A stretch of 64,000 nt of DNA, taken from NCBI GenBank assembly GCA_016271365.2, contig JADMNL010000023.1:608496001-608560000 (forward strand). The letters are read 5' to 3'. Positions 22,520 through 33,115 of the stretch are shown piece after piece. Both the position numbers and the translations under genes were made by a program. The stretch is from Neoceratodus forsteri (lineage: Eukaryota > Chordata > Ceratodontiformes > Ceratodontidae). Numbering within the stretch: position 1 is the first letter of the stretch; the number at the start of each line of letters is the position of its first letter. The notes under the pieces were generated by a model. It was not told the DNA's origin, did no database searches, and worked only from the letters and a program-made list of their open reading frames with translations.

Positions 22520-25330
22520 TAAAGCTTCCAATGGTTAAAACTCACAGATTCACAGAAATTTGACAGCAGAAAAGGACCATATCAACCCATCTAGTCTGCC
22601 CTTCATCCACCCCTTCCCCTCCTCCTTTTACCGGCTTAGAGTTTCTCCTCCCCACCCCATATATCTGTCCCATGCCCTCTTGAATCCTCCCACCATTTTG
22701 GATCCCACCTCCTCTCCTCTGGTAGCCTGTTCCAGGCCTCCACCACCCTCTCTGTCAAGAACTCTCCCTCACATTGCCTCTGTATTTCCCTCCTTCCAAT
22801 CTGAGGCTATGCCCCTTGTTCTAGCTCTCCTTCCTTTTGAACAAGCTCCTACTTCACCTTATTGATCCCTTTAAATACTTAAAAGTTTCAATCATGTCCT
22901 CCCCTCCCTTCTTGTCTCTAGTGGGTATAGATTCAGCGCCTTCACCTCTGTTCATATGTTTTCCCTGCATCCCATGCACCATCTTGGTTGCTCTTCTCTG
23001 AACCCTCTCCATCCTCTCAATGTCCCTACATAGATGCGGTCTTCAGAACTATACTCCGTACTCAGGTGAGGCCTCACCATTGTTTGTACAGCGGCAAAGC
23101 ACCACCCTCCTTCTGCTAGTTATGCCCCTTCCAATGCAGGTCAACATACCATTTGCCTTTCCCACTGCATTGCTGCACTGGTACCCCACCTTAAGACTGC
23201 TTGATATAATAATCCCCAGCTCCCTCTCCTGCTCTGTTTCCTTGATTTCATCCCCCAAGGTATAAGCTGCTTGAATGTTTTTCTGCCCCAGGTGCATCAC
23301 TGCATACCGTTTCGCACTGAATTTTAGTTGGCAGGTATTCGACCAGCTCTCCAGCTTCTCCAGGTCTTGCCTCATGGCCTCCACTCTACCTTGGGTGTCC
23401 ACCCTATTGCAGACCTTCATATCATCTACAAATAAACACATCCTACCCCTAATTCCTTTTGCTAGATAACTGATATAAATGTTAAAAAGTAGGGGTCCCA
23501 GCACTGACCCCTGAGGCACCCCACTTGTTACCCCTTTACCCTCACTATTTGGCTCCTTCCCATCAACCAGTTTTCCACCCACCTAGTTACCTTCTGCCGA
23601 CTCCTAAGCTCTCCAGCTTATTTACTAGTCTTCTGTGTGGACGGTGTTGAAGGCTTTACTGAAGTCCAGATAGGCCACATCCACTGCCCCTCACTAGTCT
23701 ACTACCTGAGTCAACTAATCGAAAAACTCTATCAGGTTGGTCTGACATGACTTCCCATTTGTGAAACCATGCTGCCTTTTGTCCTGCATACCACTGGCCT
23801 CCAGGCAGTGTACCATCCTTTCTTTTATTAATGTCTCCATTACCTTTCCACCACTGAGGTGAGACTGACAGGGCAGTAGTTTTGTCTGACTCCTTGTTCC
23901 CCCCTTATGTAGTGCAACCTCCTCCACCCTCTTTCAGTCCCCAAGCACCCAACCTGTGTCCATGAACAAGTGAAACAGTCTTGTCAAAGGTGCTGCCAGC
24001 TCCTCCCTCAGCTCCCGGAGTACCCTTGGGTGCAAGCTGTCCAGCCCCATTGCTTTATCCACCTTTAACCTGCCCAGTTCCTCCCTTACTCTATAGATTG
24101 TGAACATTCTAGAATCCATTCCCTGCATTCCTCTCCTTCCTCTCCAGCTCTGGTTCTCTACCTCACACTCTTTCGTGAAGATCGAACAGAAGTAGGTTTT
24201 TAATACCTCTGCTTTTTGAAGTCCTCTTTAGTTTTATTCCTCCCTCATCCCTCAATCTCACTATTCCCTGCTGTTCCTTCCTTCTTTCTCCCACATACTT
24301 AAAAAGGCTTTATCTCCCCTCTTGGCCTGCTTTGCTATTTTCTCCTCAGTGACATCTTTAGCCCTCCTTATCTTCTGCTCTGCCCCCTCCTCTTCTCTCT
24401 CTATATGCTTCTCTGTCCTCCTTCCTTTGTGTCATCTTATACCTCCTGAATGCCCTTTTCCTCTCCCTGACTGCCCCTACCACCTCCCTTGGAAACCATT
24501 GAAGTCTCCTCCTCTTCTGTTTTTCCTAGCCTTCTTGATGCAAAATCCAGTGGCTTTCAGCACCCCTCCCTTAATAGCTGCCCATAATTACTCCATATCC
24601 TTTATATTACCCATCTCTGAAATTTCTTCCCCAAGTATCCTCTTCATTCTGTTATAGTCTGCTTTCTTGATGTCTATTACCCTAGTTCTTGTCCTGTTTA
24701 CTTCCCTCTCCATTTTTACCCTGAACCTTATAGCCCTGTGGTCACTTGTGCCTAATCCTTGCCCCACCTCCACCTCCTCCACACTGTCCCCATTTGTGAG
24801 GATTAAGTCCAACAGGTTTTCTCCATTAGTTTGCTCCCTTACCAGTTGTTGCAGGAATACCCCTTGTAGTGCTTCTGAGATCCCCTGCTCCTAGCTGATA
24901 CTGCTGCTGGGATCTCTCAGTCAATGTCAATGAGGCTTAGGTCCCTTACTAGCAGAATCTCCCCATTTTGTGTCATTTTTGTCATTGACTGTATACATTG
25001 TTTAACTCCCACTTCCCTCTGCTCTGAGGTATGTAAACCACCCCACCCTCAATGATTTCCTATTCCTTTGTCTAAAGTGACCTACATTATCTCAGTCTCC
25101 CTTCCTCTTCCAGCCCCTCCATGGCCCCAATTTCTTCTTTGATGTATAATGCTACCCCCTCCTCCGCCCTGTCTTTCCTAAACAGTTGGTAACCAGGTAT
25201 GACTGTCTCCCAGGCATGATGCTCAGTCCACCACGTCTCACTTACTGCTACTATGTCAAGACCCTCTTCCACCATGGTGGCCTCCAATGCCCCTAGTTTA
25301 TTCTGAGAAACTAGCATTTGCTAAATCTAA
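22520..25330 (-). mobile_element. CR1-like LINE, ORF2 largely readable, 5'-truncated
   Basis: Minus-strand ORF2 pieces cover endonuclease to 3' UTR. Endonuclease: DIVAVSETWWTEHHAW and GYQLFRKDRAEEG (25087-25317), and DLILTNGDSVEEVE with GLGTSDHRAI (24588-24812). RT: VDKAMGLDSLHPRVLREL (23934-24128), RQHGFTNGKSCQTNLIEF (23715-23927), GVPQGSVLGPLLFNIYI and the catalytic FVDD at 23421-23432, then LGIIISSSLKVGYQC (23049-23582). The active-site Asp pair is intact, but frames shift several times between blocks. The 3' end lies near 22520, where the minus-strand text reads 'GGCAGACTAGATGGGTTGAT'. No ORF1 is present, so the copy is truncated just upstream of the endonuclease. Confidence 0.85.
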
Positions 25331-25719
25331 GTCTTCTCATTCTACTTAAATCTCCCAATAGAAAATCATGGGATAAACTGAAAAAATTATTACATAATGG
25401 AATTTCTTCTGATCTATAACATGGACAGTACACTTTTTATATACTCTTAACCTCTGAATATAGATTGTTGAATCATTATTTCACAGAAAAAGACTGAATG
25501 CTACATCTGCAGCTTACTGTTGTCAATAACAGTAGTAAAATCCTACAATAGTTCTATAAAAATAAAAATAGGGGATTTTTAAAGGAAAAACAACAGCTGA
25601 GAGAGGATTGGTACAATAAAAATAGCTTACATTTGTATTAGACCAGAAAGCTTTTTAAAAAGGCCCATCATAATTAGAGTATGCACAAACATGTTCACAG
25701 AAAGAAGTTCTTCTTCATA

Positions 25720-25779
<60 letters not shown>

Positions 25780-26190
25780 TGTTGAGTAAGTGGATTTGCT
25801 GTTTTTTTGTCATATTATTTATTACTGGCTGCAATATTGTAAATGAGCATTAGCCACACAGGAAAAAGAGACACATTCCTTATTTATTTAAAATTCTAGT
25901 GAATAAGCAAATTCTTTTAAGAACCGGTTCCTTTAACTGTAGTGTTACAATGTACATCTGCTTGTAACTAGTTTATATTATTGTTCATCTGCTCATTACA
26001 TCATATTGTAACCTCCTGGGTTGTGCCTTAAAACAAAGAATTATCTTATCAAATGCACTTACCATGGCATCTACCAGGAATAAACGTAGTGGCAAAATGT
26101 CACAGCTTTATCCATGATAAAGGGATTAACTACCATTGAAAATTGCTGTGTTTACAGCAGAATTCTGAAAAATTCTGTTGGATTCTGCAG
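25331..26190. other. AT-rich region; long (TA)n at 25722-25775
   Basis: There are no open frames of note. A perfect TA dinucleotide run of about 54 bases lies in the middle. The rest has no recognised repeat. Confidence 0.6.
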
Positions 26191-26234
26191 GATCATGTGG
26201 TTGATCCTGGTAGACATCACTGTACCTGAGGAAC

Positions 26235-26398
26235 TAAAAATGAATAACCGATAGGTTTGTGTGTATTACCAGGGAGTAATAGCATCAAGAGGTTCGGACA
26301 TGAACCCCGAGAGCGGGCTCCGAGAGGTTCGAATGTGTCCAAAACCCAAGATGCCAGTACTCTGGTAGTGGACACACAAACATATTGGTTATTTTTAA
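26235..26398. repeat. Foldback repeat (~38-bp arms)
   Basis: The left arm 26235-26274 ('TAAAAATGAATAACCGATAG', 'GTTTGTGTGT') is complementary to the right arm 26361-26398 ('ACACACAAACATATTGGTTA', 'TTTTTAA'), with a few mismatches. The spacer contains 'AGAGGTTCGGACATG' and 'GAGAGGTTCGAATGTGTCC', two related phrases. A short outer inverted match ('GGTTGATCCTG' near 26200, 'CAGGATCAACC' near 26581) could mark a larger element. Confidence 0.55.
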
Positions 26399-26699
26399 AT
26401 ATATGGATCTGACCTTTGTTTGTATGGCCGGTTGACTGCTTCAGTGGAGAACTGACTTTGTACTGGTCAACTGGCGACTGTTCCACGCTGTGTGTTGAGC
26501 TGCCTGCTCACTCGTGACAGTTCCCCCTCCTGCCTGTTTTTGGTAATACAGATCTTACCTGCTCTTCATGACCAGAACAGCAGGATCAACCAGATATTTT
26601 CATTTGGTGAGGCAAAAAGAAAAAACGGAGAAGAGCGATAATCGCACTTGCTCTCGTATGCTTGAGAAGGGCTGCCATGTTTTTGAACTGTTCTGCCCA

Positions 26700-26856
26700 C
26701 TCACACAGGAAAAGTGGCCAATGGGAGGCATCACTTGTGTGTACTGCATCTGTTACCTGTAATAATTGTAACTCCTGGGTCGCCTCTGAAAGGGACCTCC
26801 GGCCCAGTGGGCCTACCCGGTCATCAAAATTCAATAAATAAATAAATAAATATGCA
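26700..26856 (+). mobile_element. LINE (L2/CR1-type) 3' tail with (AATA)n
   Basis: The text 'TGTAATAATTGTAACTCC', 'CGCCTCTGAAAGGGACC' and 'CCGGTCATCAAAATTC' ends in (AATA)n at 26834-26856. A simple AATAA-type tail after a short conserved 3' block is usual for L2-like LINEs and SINEs that share their ends. No coding sequence is attached. Confidence 0.5.
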
Positions 26857-26923
26857 TAGGACATGGGGGGCAAAAGGTATCTTTTGGGTGCTTGCAATGA
26901 TAGTATTATCACCATGAAACTAT

Positions 26924-26967
26924 ACTATTAAAAGTGATTGACAGTACTATTAAAAGTGATTGACAGT
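26924..26967. repeat. Perfect 22-bp tandem duplication
   Basis: The 22-base unit beginning 'ACTATTAAAAGTGATTGACA' occurs twice in a row without mismatch, at 26924-26945 and 26946-26967. It is probably a recent slippage event. Confidence 0.9.
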
Positions 26968-28090
26968 ACTATTATCACTAAACCTTTGAGTGTATTACCA
27001 AATTTTTTGTATGCTTTAGAGATCTATTAAATTGAAGATCCATATATTAAAACTAAATAAATAAATGAAGCACTGCTTCATCAATAGATGCATTCCCAGA
27101 AAATGGTGAGAAAAGAGCTGAACAAGATATGCAAGAACGTACAGATCCATGTTGTACAGATGTCTTAAGAATTAGTTGGACTGTGGTACCTAACTTCCAT
27201 GTAGAGCTATATGACCTGTGGAAGGTCATGAGAACTGAATATGTGTGAACGATATAAATTCTGGACGATATATATGTCCACAGTCTTCTAAGGGTTAAAA
27301 TGCAGTTATTTGAAAGCTAAGTTTAGCAGATAGGGTAATAATCATATAATTACTAGTGAGCATATTTATTCTCAGATAATGGGTTTGTGAAATGTGTCAC
27401 AACCACCTGGTTGTAATTATGCATTTCATCTGTCTGCTCGTGATCAATCTCTCTCAATCAAGCTCATGCTGTGAGAGGTGTGAGTACTAGTCACACAACT
27501 GCTGCTAGTTAAGTGAAATAAAATCCTCTTAAAAGACAGCTTTTGCTTCATCAGAGTAAAACTGGACCTTACTTTTGTAGTCAAACAGTTCACTGTTCAT
27601 GCCATTAGCTATGAAGCTATTTTAAATAAAGTATAGCAACAGGCAGTCAACACCTGAACACTGGTGCTGCCACCATGACTGAGTTGCTGGCTGTGGAGTT
27701 CTGTGGCTCCATTGGGGCCAGACTGGCTAACTGGTTTCTGTCACTACCAAGCTCTTTGCTCAGACTATCACCATGGTGGCCTGACTGGTTTGCCGCTCAT
27801 TTCCACTCCTGCTGCTGCCTGACTCTTGCTGTCATGGCCAACTGCCGATTTCACTTTATAACCACACAACATGTTCGACTCAAATTAAAATGTTCACCAG
27901 TAACTGTCAAACAAAAAATGGTGCATATCTGTATAAACCAGAATTTTACACACATACTTGATGTGGGTTGCTTTTATAAGTCCTCGTGCTCAGGGTTTAT
28001 GTAGCATCTCACACCACAGGTGTTCATAAAATTCTAGTTACATGCACACCCATGGCTGTTATCTATGTAGTATGCTAAATGGTGCATACC
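26968..28090. other. Region without recognised gene; open frame at 27675
   Basis: An open frame of 109 codons (27675-28004, plus) starts in a good Kozak-like context (GCCACCATGA). Its predicted product has no domain I recognise and I see no exon structure. 27390-27620 includes 'AATAAAATCCTCTTAAAAG', which loosely resembles an LTR poly(A) region, but no matching second LTR or TG...CA boundary was found. Confidence 0.35.
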
Positions 28091-28094
28091 AGAT

Positions 28095-28530
28095 TGGCAC
28101 ATAGAAGCATAGAATTTGATGGCAGATAAGGACTTTGACCCACCTAGTCTGCCAATTTCCTACCTGATGGATAAGCTGCAGATTCTAGTTAATCAACAGC
28201 TTACTTCCTCCTACTCCCACTAGAATTGCCTCATGTCTGTCCCATGCATTCTAGAATTCTCCCACTGTTTCTGACTCCACAATCACCTCTGGAAGGCTGT
28301 TCCATGCATCCACAACCCTCTCTGTGAAAAAATATTTTCTAACATTACCTCTGAGCCGACCCCCTCTATCTTCAAATTTTGCCCCTTGTTCTTGCACATC
28401 TCTTTTCTGAAAGATGCTACCCTCTTGAACTTAGATAATTCCCTTGAGATGCTTGAATGTTTCTATCATGTCCCCCCTCCTCCTTTCCTCAAGGGTATAC
28501 ATTGCAAGAAGAACATTGTGCAGGCTCTTC
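28095..28530 (-). mobile_element. CR1-like LINE 3' end, minus strand
   Basis: This is the reverse complement of the 3' end seen at 3030-3456: 'TTTGATGGCAGATAAGGAC' here complements 'GTCCTTATCTGCCATCAAA' there, and the match continues through the 'CTGTTCCATGCATCC' region. Only the last ~430 bp of the LINE are present. Confidence 0.75.
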
Positions 28531-29355
28531 AAAATGATACAGGAATACACGATGTCCACATTATTCAGTCTCCATGTCTCTGTCTCTCAACCACACATAT
28601 GCTGTTTAGTCTAGAGCTATAAACCTAGTTGACTGCACCATGGGTAGCAGTATTGAAATATGTGTGTAGGAGAGGCTGACAAGCCATCAACAGAACAAAA
28701 CTGAATCAAAAACAGTTTCTGTTATTCACGCTACTTTTCCAAACTCATACTAAATGTAACAGAAGCAATCCCTAGAACTGAGAAGTAGACGACTGAGCTG
28801 GGACAGTAAAGGTAAAATAAATTACAAACCTAGACCTTTACTGGAATAAACTGGATTATACTAATATACACTACAGAAGAACCCAGTGGGTGTTTACCTC
28901 TCAGATGGTGACTGACATTATCAACAACTCAGAAGCCACAGTCATGTCTGAGGTACATTTTACTTATTTATCAAGATAACACATACTCAATACAAAAAGA
29001 AGCAAACAATATTTAGTAGAAAGTCAAGTGAAAACCTAAGCCACCAAGTCTAATTGCAAGTGATTCTTGTATGGGGTGGAAAGACAACTGCTATTCAAAC
29101 AACCAAAAGAGAATGCTAGCTCAAGTTTTAATGGAATAAGAGATAGGCACCATGTAGAGAAGAGTAATACATGACTCACACAGTGAGGCATTTAGAAATT
29201 CACTCCGAAGTTCCAACTGTGCTAGGCTTTATTGAGAGTTAAACACCTTTTGTGAAAAAGGCAGACATACATTGCAATAATCTTGTTTCCAATCACATAA
29301 AGTAAGAATACAATATTAGATCTTAACATTTTCAAACTGCACACTACACAGATAA
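28531..29355. other. Region without recognised features
   Basis: AT-rich sequence with no open frame above 78 codons outside the CR1 end and no recognised repeat. Confidence 0.45.
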
Positions 29356-30251
29356 GGGTCTGATTCACAAAGCTTTCAGAAGGTGCAAAACCTTCCCTAA
29401 GTCCCCAAAACTGCCTCAGCTACGGAAAAAGGGGAGATTGCTCTAGTGATATTCATAAAACCTCTGCAGCTGCGGAAAAAACATTACAGACTGTGGAAAA
29501 AAAGTGCAGCTGTGAAGTCCCTGAGGAAAAAGATGTGAGATAAGTAAGGCACAGCCCCAAAAGGCTATTCTCAGCAGGTTTTTTCTGCAGTTGTGGAAAA
29601 ATGTTACACACAGTGGAATGAGGTGTAATCTCACTCAGCAAACTGCAGTAGTGCCCCAACAATTGGAATCAATTAAGGTGGAGGTGAGGCACAGGTAACA
29701 GATAGTATAGCAGTGGCTGTTGGTACAGCAACAATGGACATATTGCCATGATATGGCAACAGGCAACAAACCACCAGACCCAGTGCAGCCCATGACGGAG
29801 CCTCCCACAGGCAGCAGAGCCTGACCAGCCTGCAGTGAGTGCTACCCCTGCAGACCACAGGAACACTCCAGGGAGGGATGATCAGCAGTGACAGTCAGCC
29901 ACTGTGGTGCCATGGCATCACTGGTACCTGTGGTGCTGCAGTGTCCCAGTTGAGGACTGGTTGCAGGTCTCTTGTGTGTGCTGTCAGCTTCATATTATGA
30001 CAGCAATGTTAAAGTCTGCTACTTCAGCTACTAAGTTGTACTATTGCTGTGCCTCCTCAGCCATTTCTGCAGCTGCAGATTCACAGCACTTGCTGGATTC
30101 CGCAGCTGCTGGAATTCCGCAGCTGTGAGACATTTGCAGAATTCCTGCAGTTGCTGGACTTTCTTTGAGAATATCACGTAACTGTATTTCTGCAGTGCTA
30201 CAGGCTTTTTCCTCAGCTGTGGGATTTTGGGACTTTTTGTGAGTCCTGCCC
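29356..30251. mobile_element. TIR element with many CAGCTG-type subterminal repeats
   Basis: The left end 'GGGTCTGATTCACAAAGCTT' pairs imperfectly with the right end, whose complement reads 'GGGCAGGACTCACAAAAAGT'. Inside each end, short motifs recur: 'GCAGCTGCGGAAAAA', 'CAGCTGTG' and 'GCAGTTGTGGAAAAA' on the left (29410-29620), and 'TTTTTCCTCAGCTGTGG', 'CCGCAGCTG' and 'TTTCTGCAG' on the right (30060-30240), in opposite orientation. Subterminal repeats of this kind often bind the transposase. No transposase gene was found, so it is a non-autonomous element of Harbinger or hAT type. Confidence 0.55.
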
Positions 30252-30590
30252 AAGGTTTTCATAATGAAAACAAAGAAAACATGATTTCAGACTACAGAGG
30301 CCATATAAGGCAGCCAGTTTGTACAGTATGTCTATTAATCAGACACGTTCAACGTATCGATGTTCAGTAAAGGCATTTGTAAATATTTCTAAAGGTAGGG
30401 CAAATACCATTTTCTTAAATTAGAGTCAACATGACTGCACCTCAACTCTGAATAATGCACACTGTAGGGATTAAACTACTGTTCACTTATAATATAGGAG
30501 TTAATTGCACTTTATCACTGTGATAATTTGATTGCCAGATAGTCAGTGACTAAACTGGAGATGCTTAATGGAAGGGAACCTCAACATTAG

Positions 30591-30591
30591 A

Positions 30592-30641
<50 letters not shown>

Positions 30642-30684
30642 TATATATATATATAATATATGTCTATCAATGTATCTGTCTGTC

Positions 30685-30742
<58 letters not shown>

Positions 30743-30815
30743 TTATCTCAATTTATCCATCCATATATGTATGTGTACATGTGTGCATGTGTGTATTTGT
30801 GTGTGTTGTAGGGAC
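30591..30815. repeat. Compound microsatellite (GT)n, (AT)n, (TATC)n
   Basis: GT repeats at about 30593-30631 are followed by AT-rich repeats to 30660, then a TATC tetranucleotide array at about 30686-30742, then GT-rich text to 30810. Overlapping open frames here (86 and 70 codons of Cys-Val and Tyr-Leu-Ser repeats) are artefacts of the simple repeats. Confidence 0.95.
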
Positions 30816-31466
30816 TTTCATGTCTTGAGATGAAACCTCTAATATTCAGTGGATAAAGTAGGAACAAGCACTTTGATGTAAGGATGTAACAGGAAAACTG
30901 AGTTTCTGTGGGTTCCTGCCCATTAAAGCCCTACAGATAATTATCACAGCTCATATTTCTATCATTGCTCAGAGATAATGCTACAGGACATTCAGTCAGC
31001 TGCTGTTCAATCCAATTCTGTCCTCAATTTAAATTAACTGGAGTGTCAACAAAAATATCAACCAAATAGAATAATAATCTTCAAATGAAATCTTGAATAC
31101 TTTTAGTGAACCTTGTTTTTATTATTAAAAAGTAATATTCTGGAAAAGTAACAGTGGGAGCCATGCTCAGCAAATAAGATGATATGAATGCTAAATAAAT
31201 GTGAGTTCTAGCTTAAGCTCTGCAGATTTACCCCAAAAGCCTTAGAACTTTCAGGACACTAAATAACATTTCTGAACCTTCTAAAAGGCAACATAATAAG
31301 CAACAGCAAACATCCATCAATCACTATCAATATTTAACCTATATACATTTAGCAGTGAAGTAAAGATTAGCAGTTACACTCCAATGAGAGAAAACTTGAA
31401 TGGGGTTAGTCCTACATAGAGAGACATGAAAGCTGTTTCAGATGCTGCAGAAGAATACATTCTCAA
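30816..31466. other. AT-rich region without recognised features
   Basis: No open frame, repeat or RNA gene was recognised. Confidence 0.5.
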
Positions 31467-32374
31467 GGGGTCGTATGCACGAATGCCGATGTGACACATA
31501 AGGGCAGCATATAGGCATTCTTATGTCTGAATGACATGCAGCAGTGATCTGTGCATCACTGGTGGTATTTACCATGGGTGCACTAGCACCCTGCATGCTG
31601 GATACCCCAGCCGCCAAGCGGCACTAGAGGCAGGATGTGGGCATGCCAGGGTGCCCAAACCATGCTTATGCACAACAGAACTTTCATGCTGCACTGGAGT
31701 GGGTAATGGTGCATGATGGGGACCCTATTGTAAATATTACCATGCCCCCAAAGGTTAATGGCCAGGTGTGGCAGCAATGAGATCCCCTGCACACTCTGCA
31801 CCTGTCCACAGAGCATCTTAGAGGGCTGGGTTCTCCATTTAGGAAAAGCCCAGTGTTTAAAGCCCAGTGTAAGGTGGCAGTCCAGGGTTACTCCAAGGTA
31901 TTTGAAGTGCTGCATTTGTTCAGTGGGGGCTCCTTAATTATTTTTAACAGTGAGGGCATGTGACTTGTGTTTATGGTGGAGGATGAGAAGCATTTTTTTT
32001 GTAGTTTAGAACTAGCTTGTGGGATTGGAGCCATGCTACTTTAACAGGCTTTATTGATAAGCTACACAGTTGTGTTATAAACTGTAGTATGATAGAAATA
32101 TGAGCTCACGATAATTATCTGTAGGGTACATGCCAACTCCAGGACCCCTTGCATGGGCACTGCAAGGATCAAGTCTGGGACTATGGATAGGCATCCCATT
32201 GGATGCCCACCCACATGGCCATGTCTCTCACCCCTCTGCTGCATGCCAGGGGTGGGGTGCATTCTGGTGACCAGTGATCATGCATCCCTGTGGGCTCACA
32301 CCTGGGTGGGGTAGCAGAGTAAGTGGGATACATGTGTATCACGTGTTCTTCCCACACATTAGTGCATAGAGCCC
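31467..32374. mobile_element. TIR DNA transposon ('GGGCCCTATGCAC' family) with nested LINE piece
   Basis: Termini 'GGGGTCGTATGCACGAATGC' (left) and the complement of the right end 'GGGCTCTATGCACTAATG' match those of 21448-22175. The middle holds 31861-32045, a fragment of the LINE also found at 37-38.8 kb, so a retrotransposon piece entered the DNA element. Otherwise the interior has GC-rich open frames without a known transposase. Confidence 0.6.
31861..32045 (-). mobile_element. LINE fragment, same family as 37.0-38.8 kb
   Basis: Matches 38248-38425 closely in the same orientation, with common phrases 'AAGGTGGCAGTCCAGGGTTA', 'AGGGCATGTGACTTGTGTTT' and 'GAACTAGCTTGTGGGATTGG'. In the minus frame it reads HFKYLGVTLDCHLT, the post-RT 'YLGVTLD' motif of non-LTR retrotransposons. 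Confidence 0.85.
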
Positions 32375-32936
32375 ATGGTGAAGCTGTGGAACGAAAGCAA
32401 ATGGAATGAGATTGGGTGGGCAGAGGGAGATACATTTGGATTAATAGCACTGGGCCAATCTGTAAAGGATCTAGATGACAAGGAGTGCAATTTGAATTGT
32501 ATTCTGAACTCCAACCCTCTGCCTGGGAATGCAGGGTAATGGTTTCCCTTTGATTGACTACAGGGGCACCCATTTTATTAGCCAGCTAAAGAGTTGGAAC
32601 TGGCTAGATGCCAGCTGCATGACTTAAGAGGCTGTTAGTTGTATGTATGTACAGTATGTTGCCTTACAACTGCACTGATCTGGAATCAAGGCTACCTGTC
32701 TTGAATTTGTGAAGAGCATGCCCTTGGTCTTCTGTCTACTAAAACAAGATGACTATTTCTAAGGAAGAAGTAAAAGAAAGAAGAAAGATTATTCAGATAT
32801 TGAGGATACACCTGAAAATTATTTGTGGTGTTTTGAGAGATGAGGAGGTTTAACAGATGGGAACAATGAAAAGAGAATGATTGTGCTGGCCTAAGGGACT
32901 CTCTTAACAAATATAAGGAGCTGTGATAAGAACTTG

Positions 32937-33115
32937 GGAGGCAGTATTGTGGTGTGGTTTAGGCACTGAGCTGCTGCAAACCTGAAGACCCGCTTGAATC
33001 CCACAGCTCCCACTTGCATAATATGGGATCCCGAGCAAGTCAATTAACTTCATTGTGCTTCCAGGTCTCATTTGGAAACAAGCTTCAACTTAGTGAGCCT
33101 TTCCTGGTTAAACAG
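32937..33115 (+). mobile_element. MIR-like tRNA-derived CORE-SINE, copy 1
   Basis: The tRNA-like head 'GGCAGTATTGTGGTGTGG', 'AGGCACTGAGC' and a degraded B box (CGCTTGAATCC) is followed by the CORE-like block 'CTCCCACTTGCATAATATGG', then 'GAGCAAGTCAATTAACTTC'. This parallels the mammalian MIR order. The 3' part 'CCAGGTCTCATTTGGAAACA' is shared with the copies at 36701 and 39049. Confidence 0.75.

Noticed and set aside
26270..26350. tRNA-like 'GGTTCGAAT' phrases
   Set aside because: They lie in the loop of a foldback and no cloverleaf or acceptor stem can be drawn.
27390..27660. LTR-like poly(A) region
   Set aside because: Only an AATAAA-like phrase is visible. There are no TG...CA ends, no duplication and no second copy.
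27675..28004. 109-codon open frame with a good Kozak context
   Set aside because: No recognised domain, no supporting splice sites or promoter, and such a frame can arise by chance in 64 kb.
30568..30828. Open frames of 86 and 70 codons rich in Cys-Val and Ile-Tyr-Leu-Ser
   Set aside because: Direct translation of (GT)n, (AT)n and (TATC)n microsatellites.
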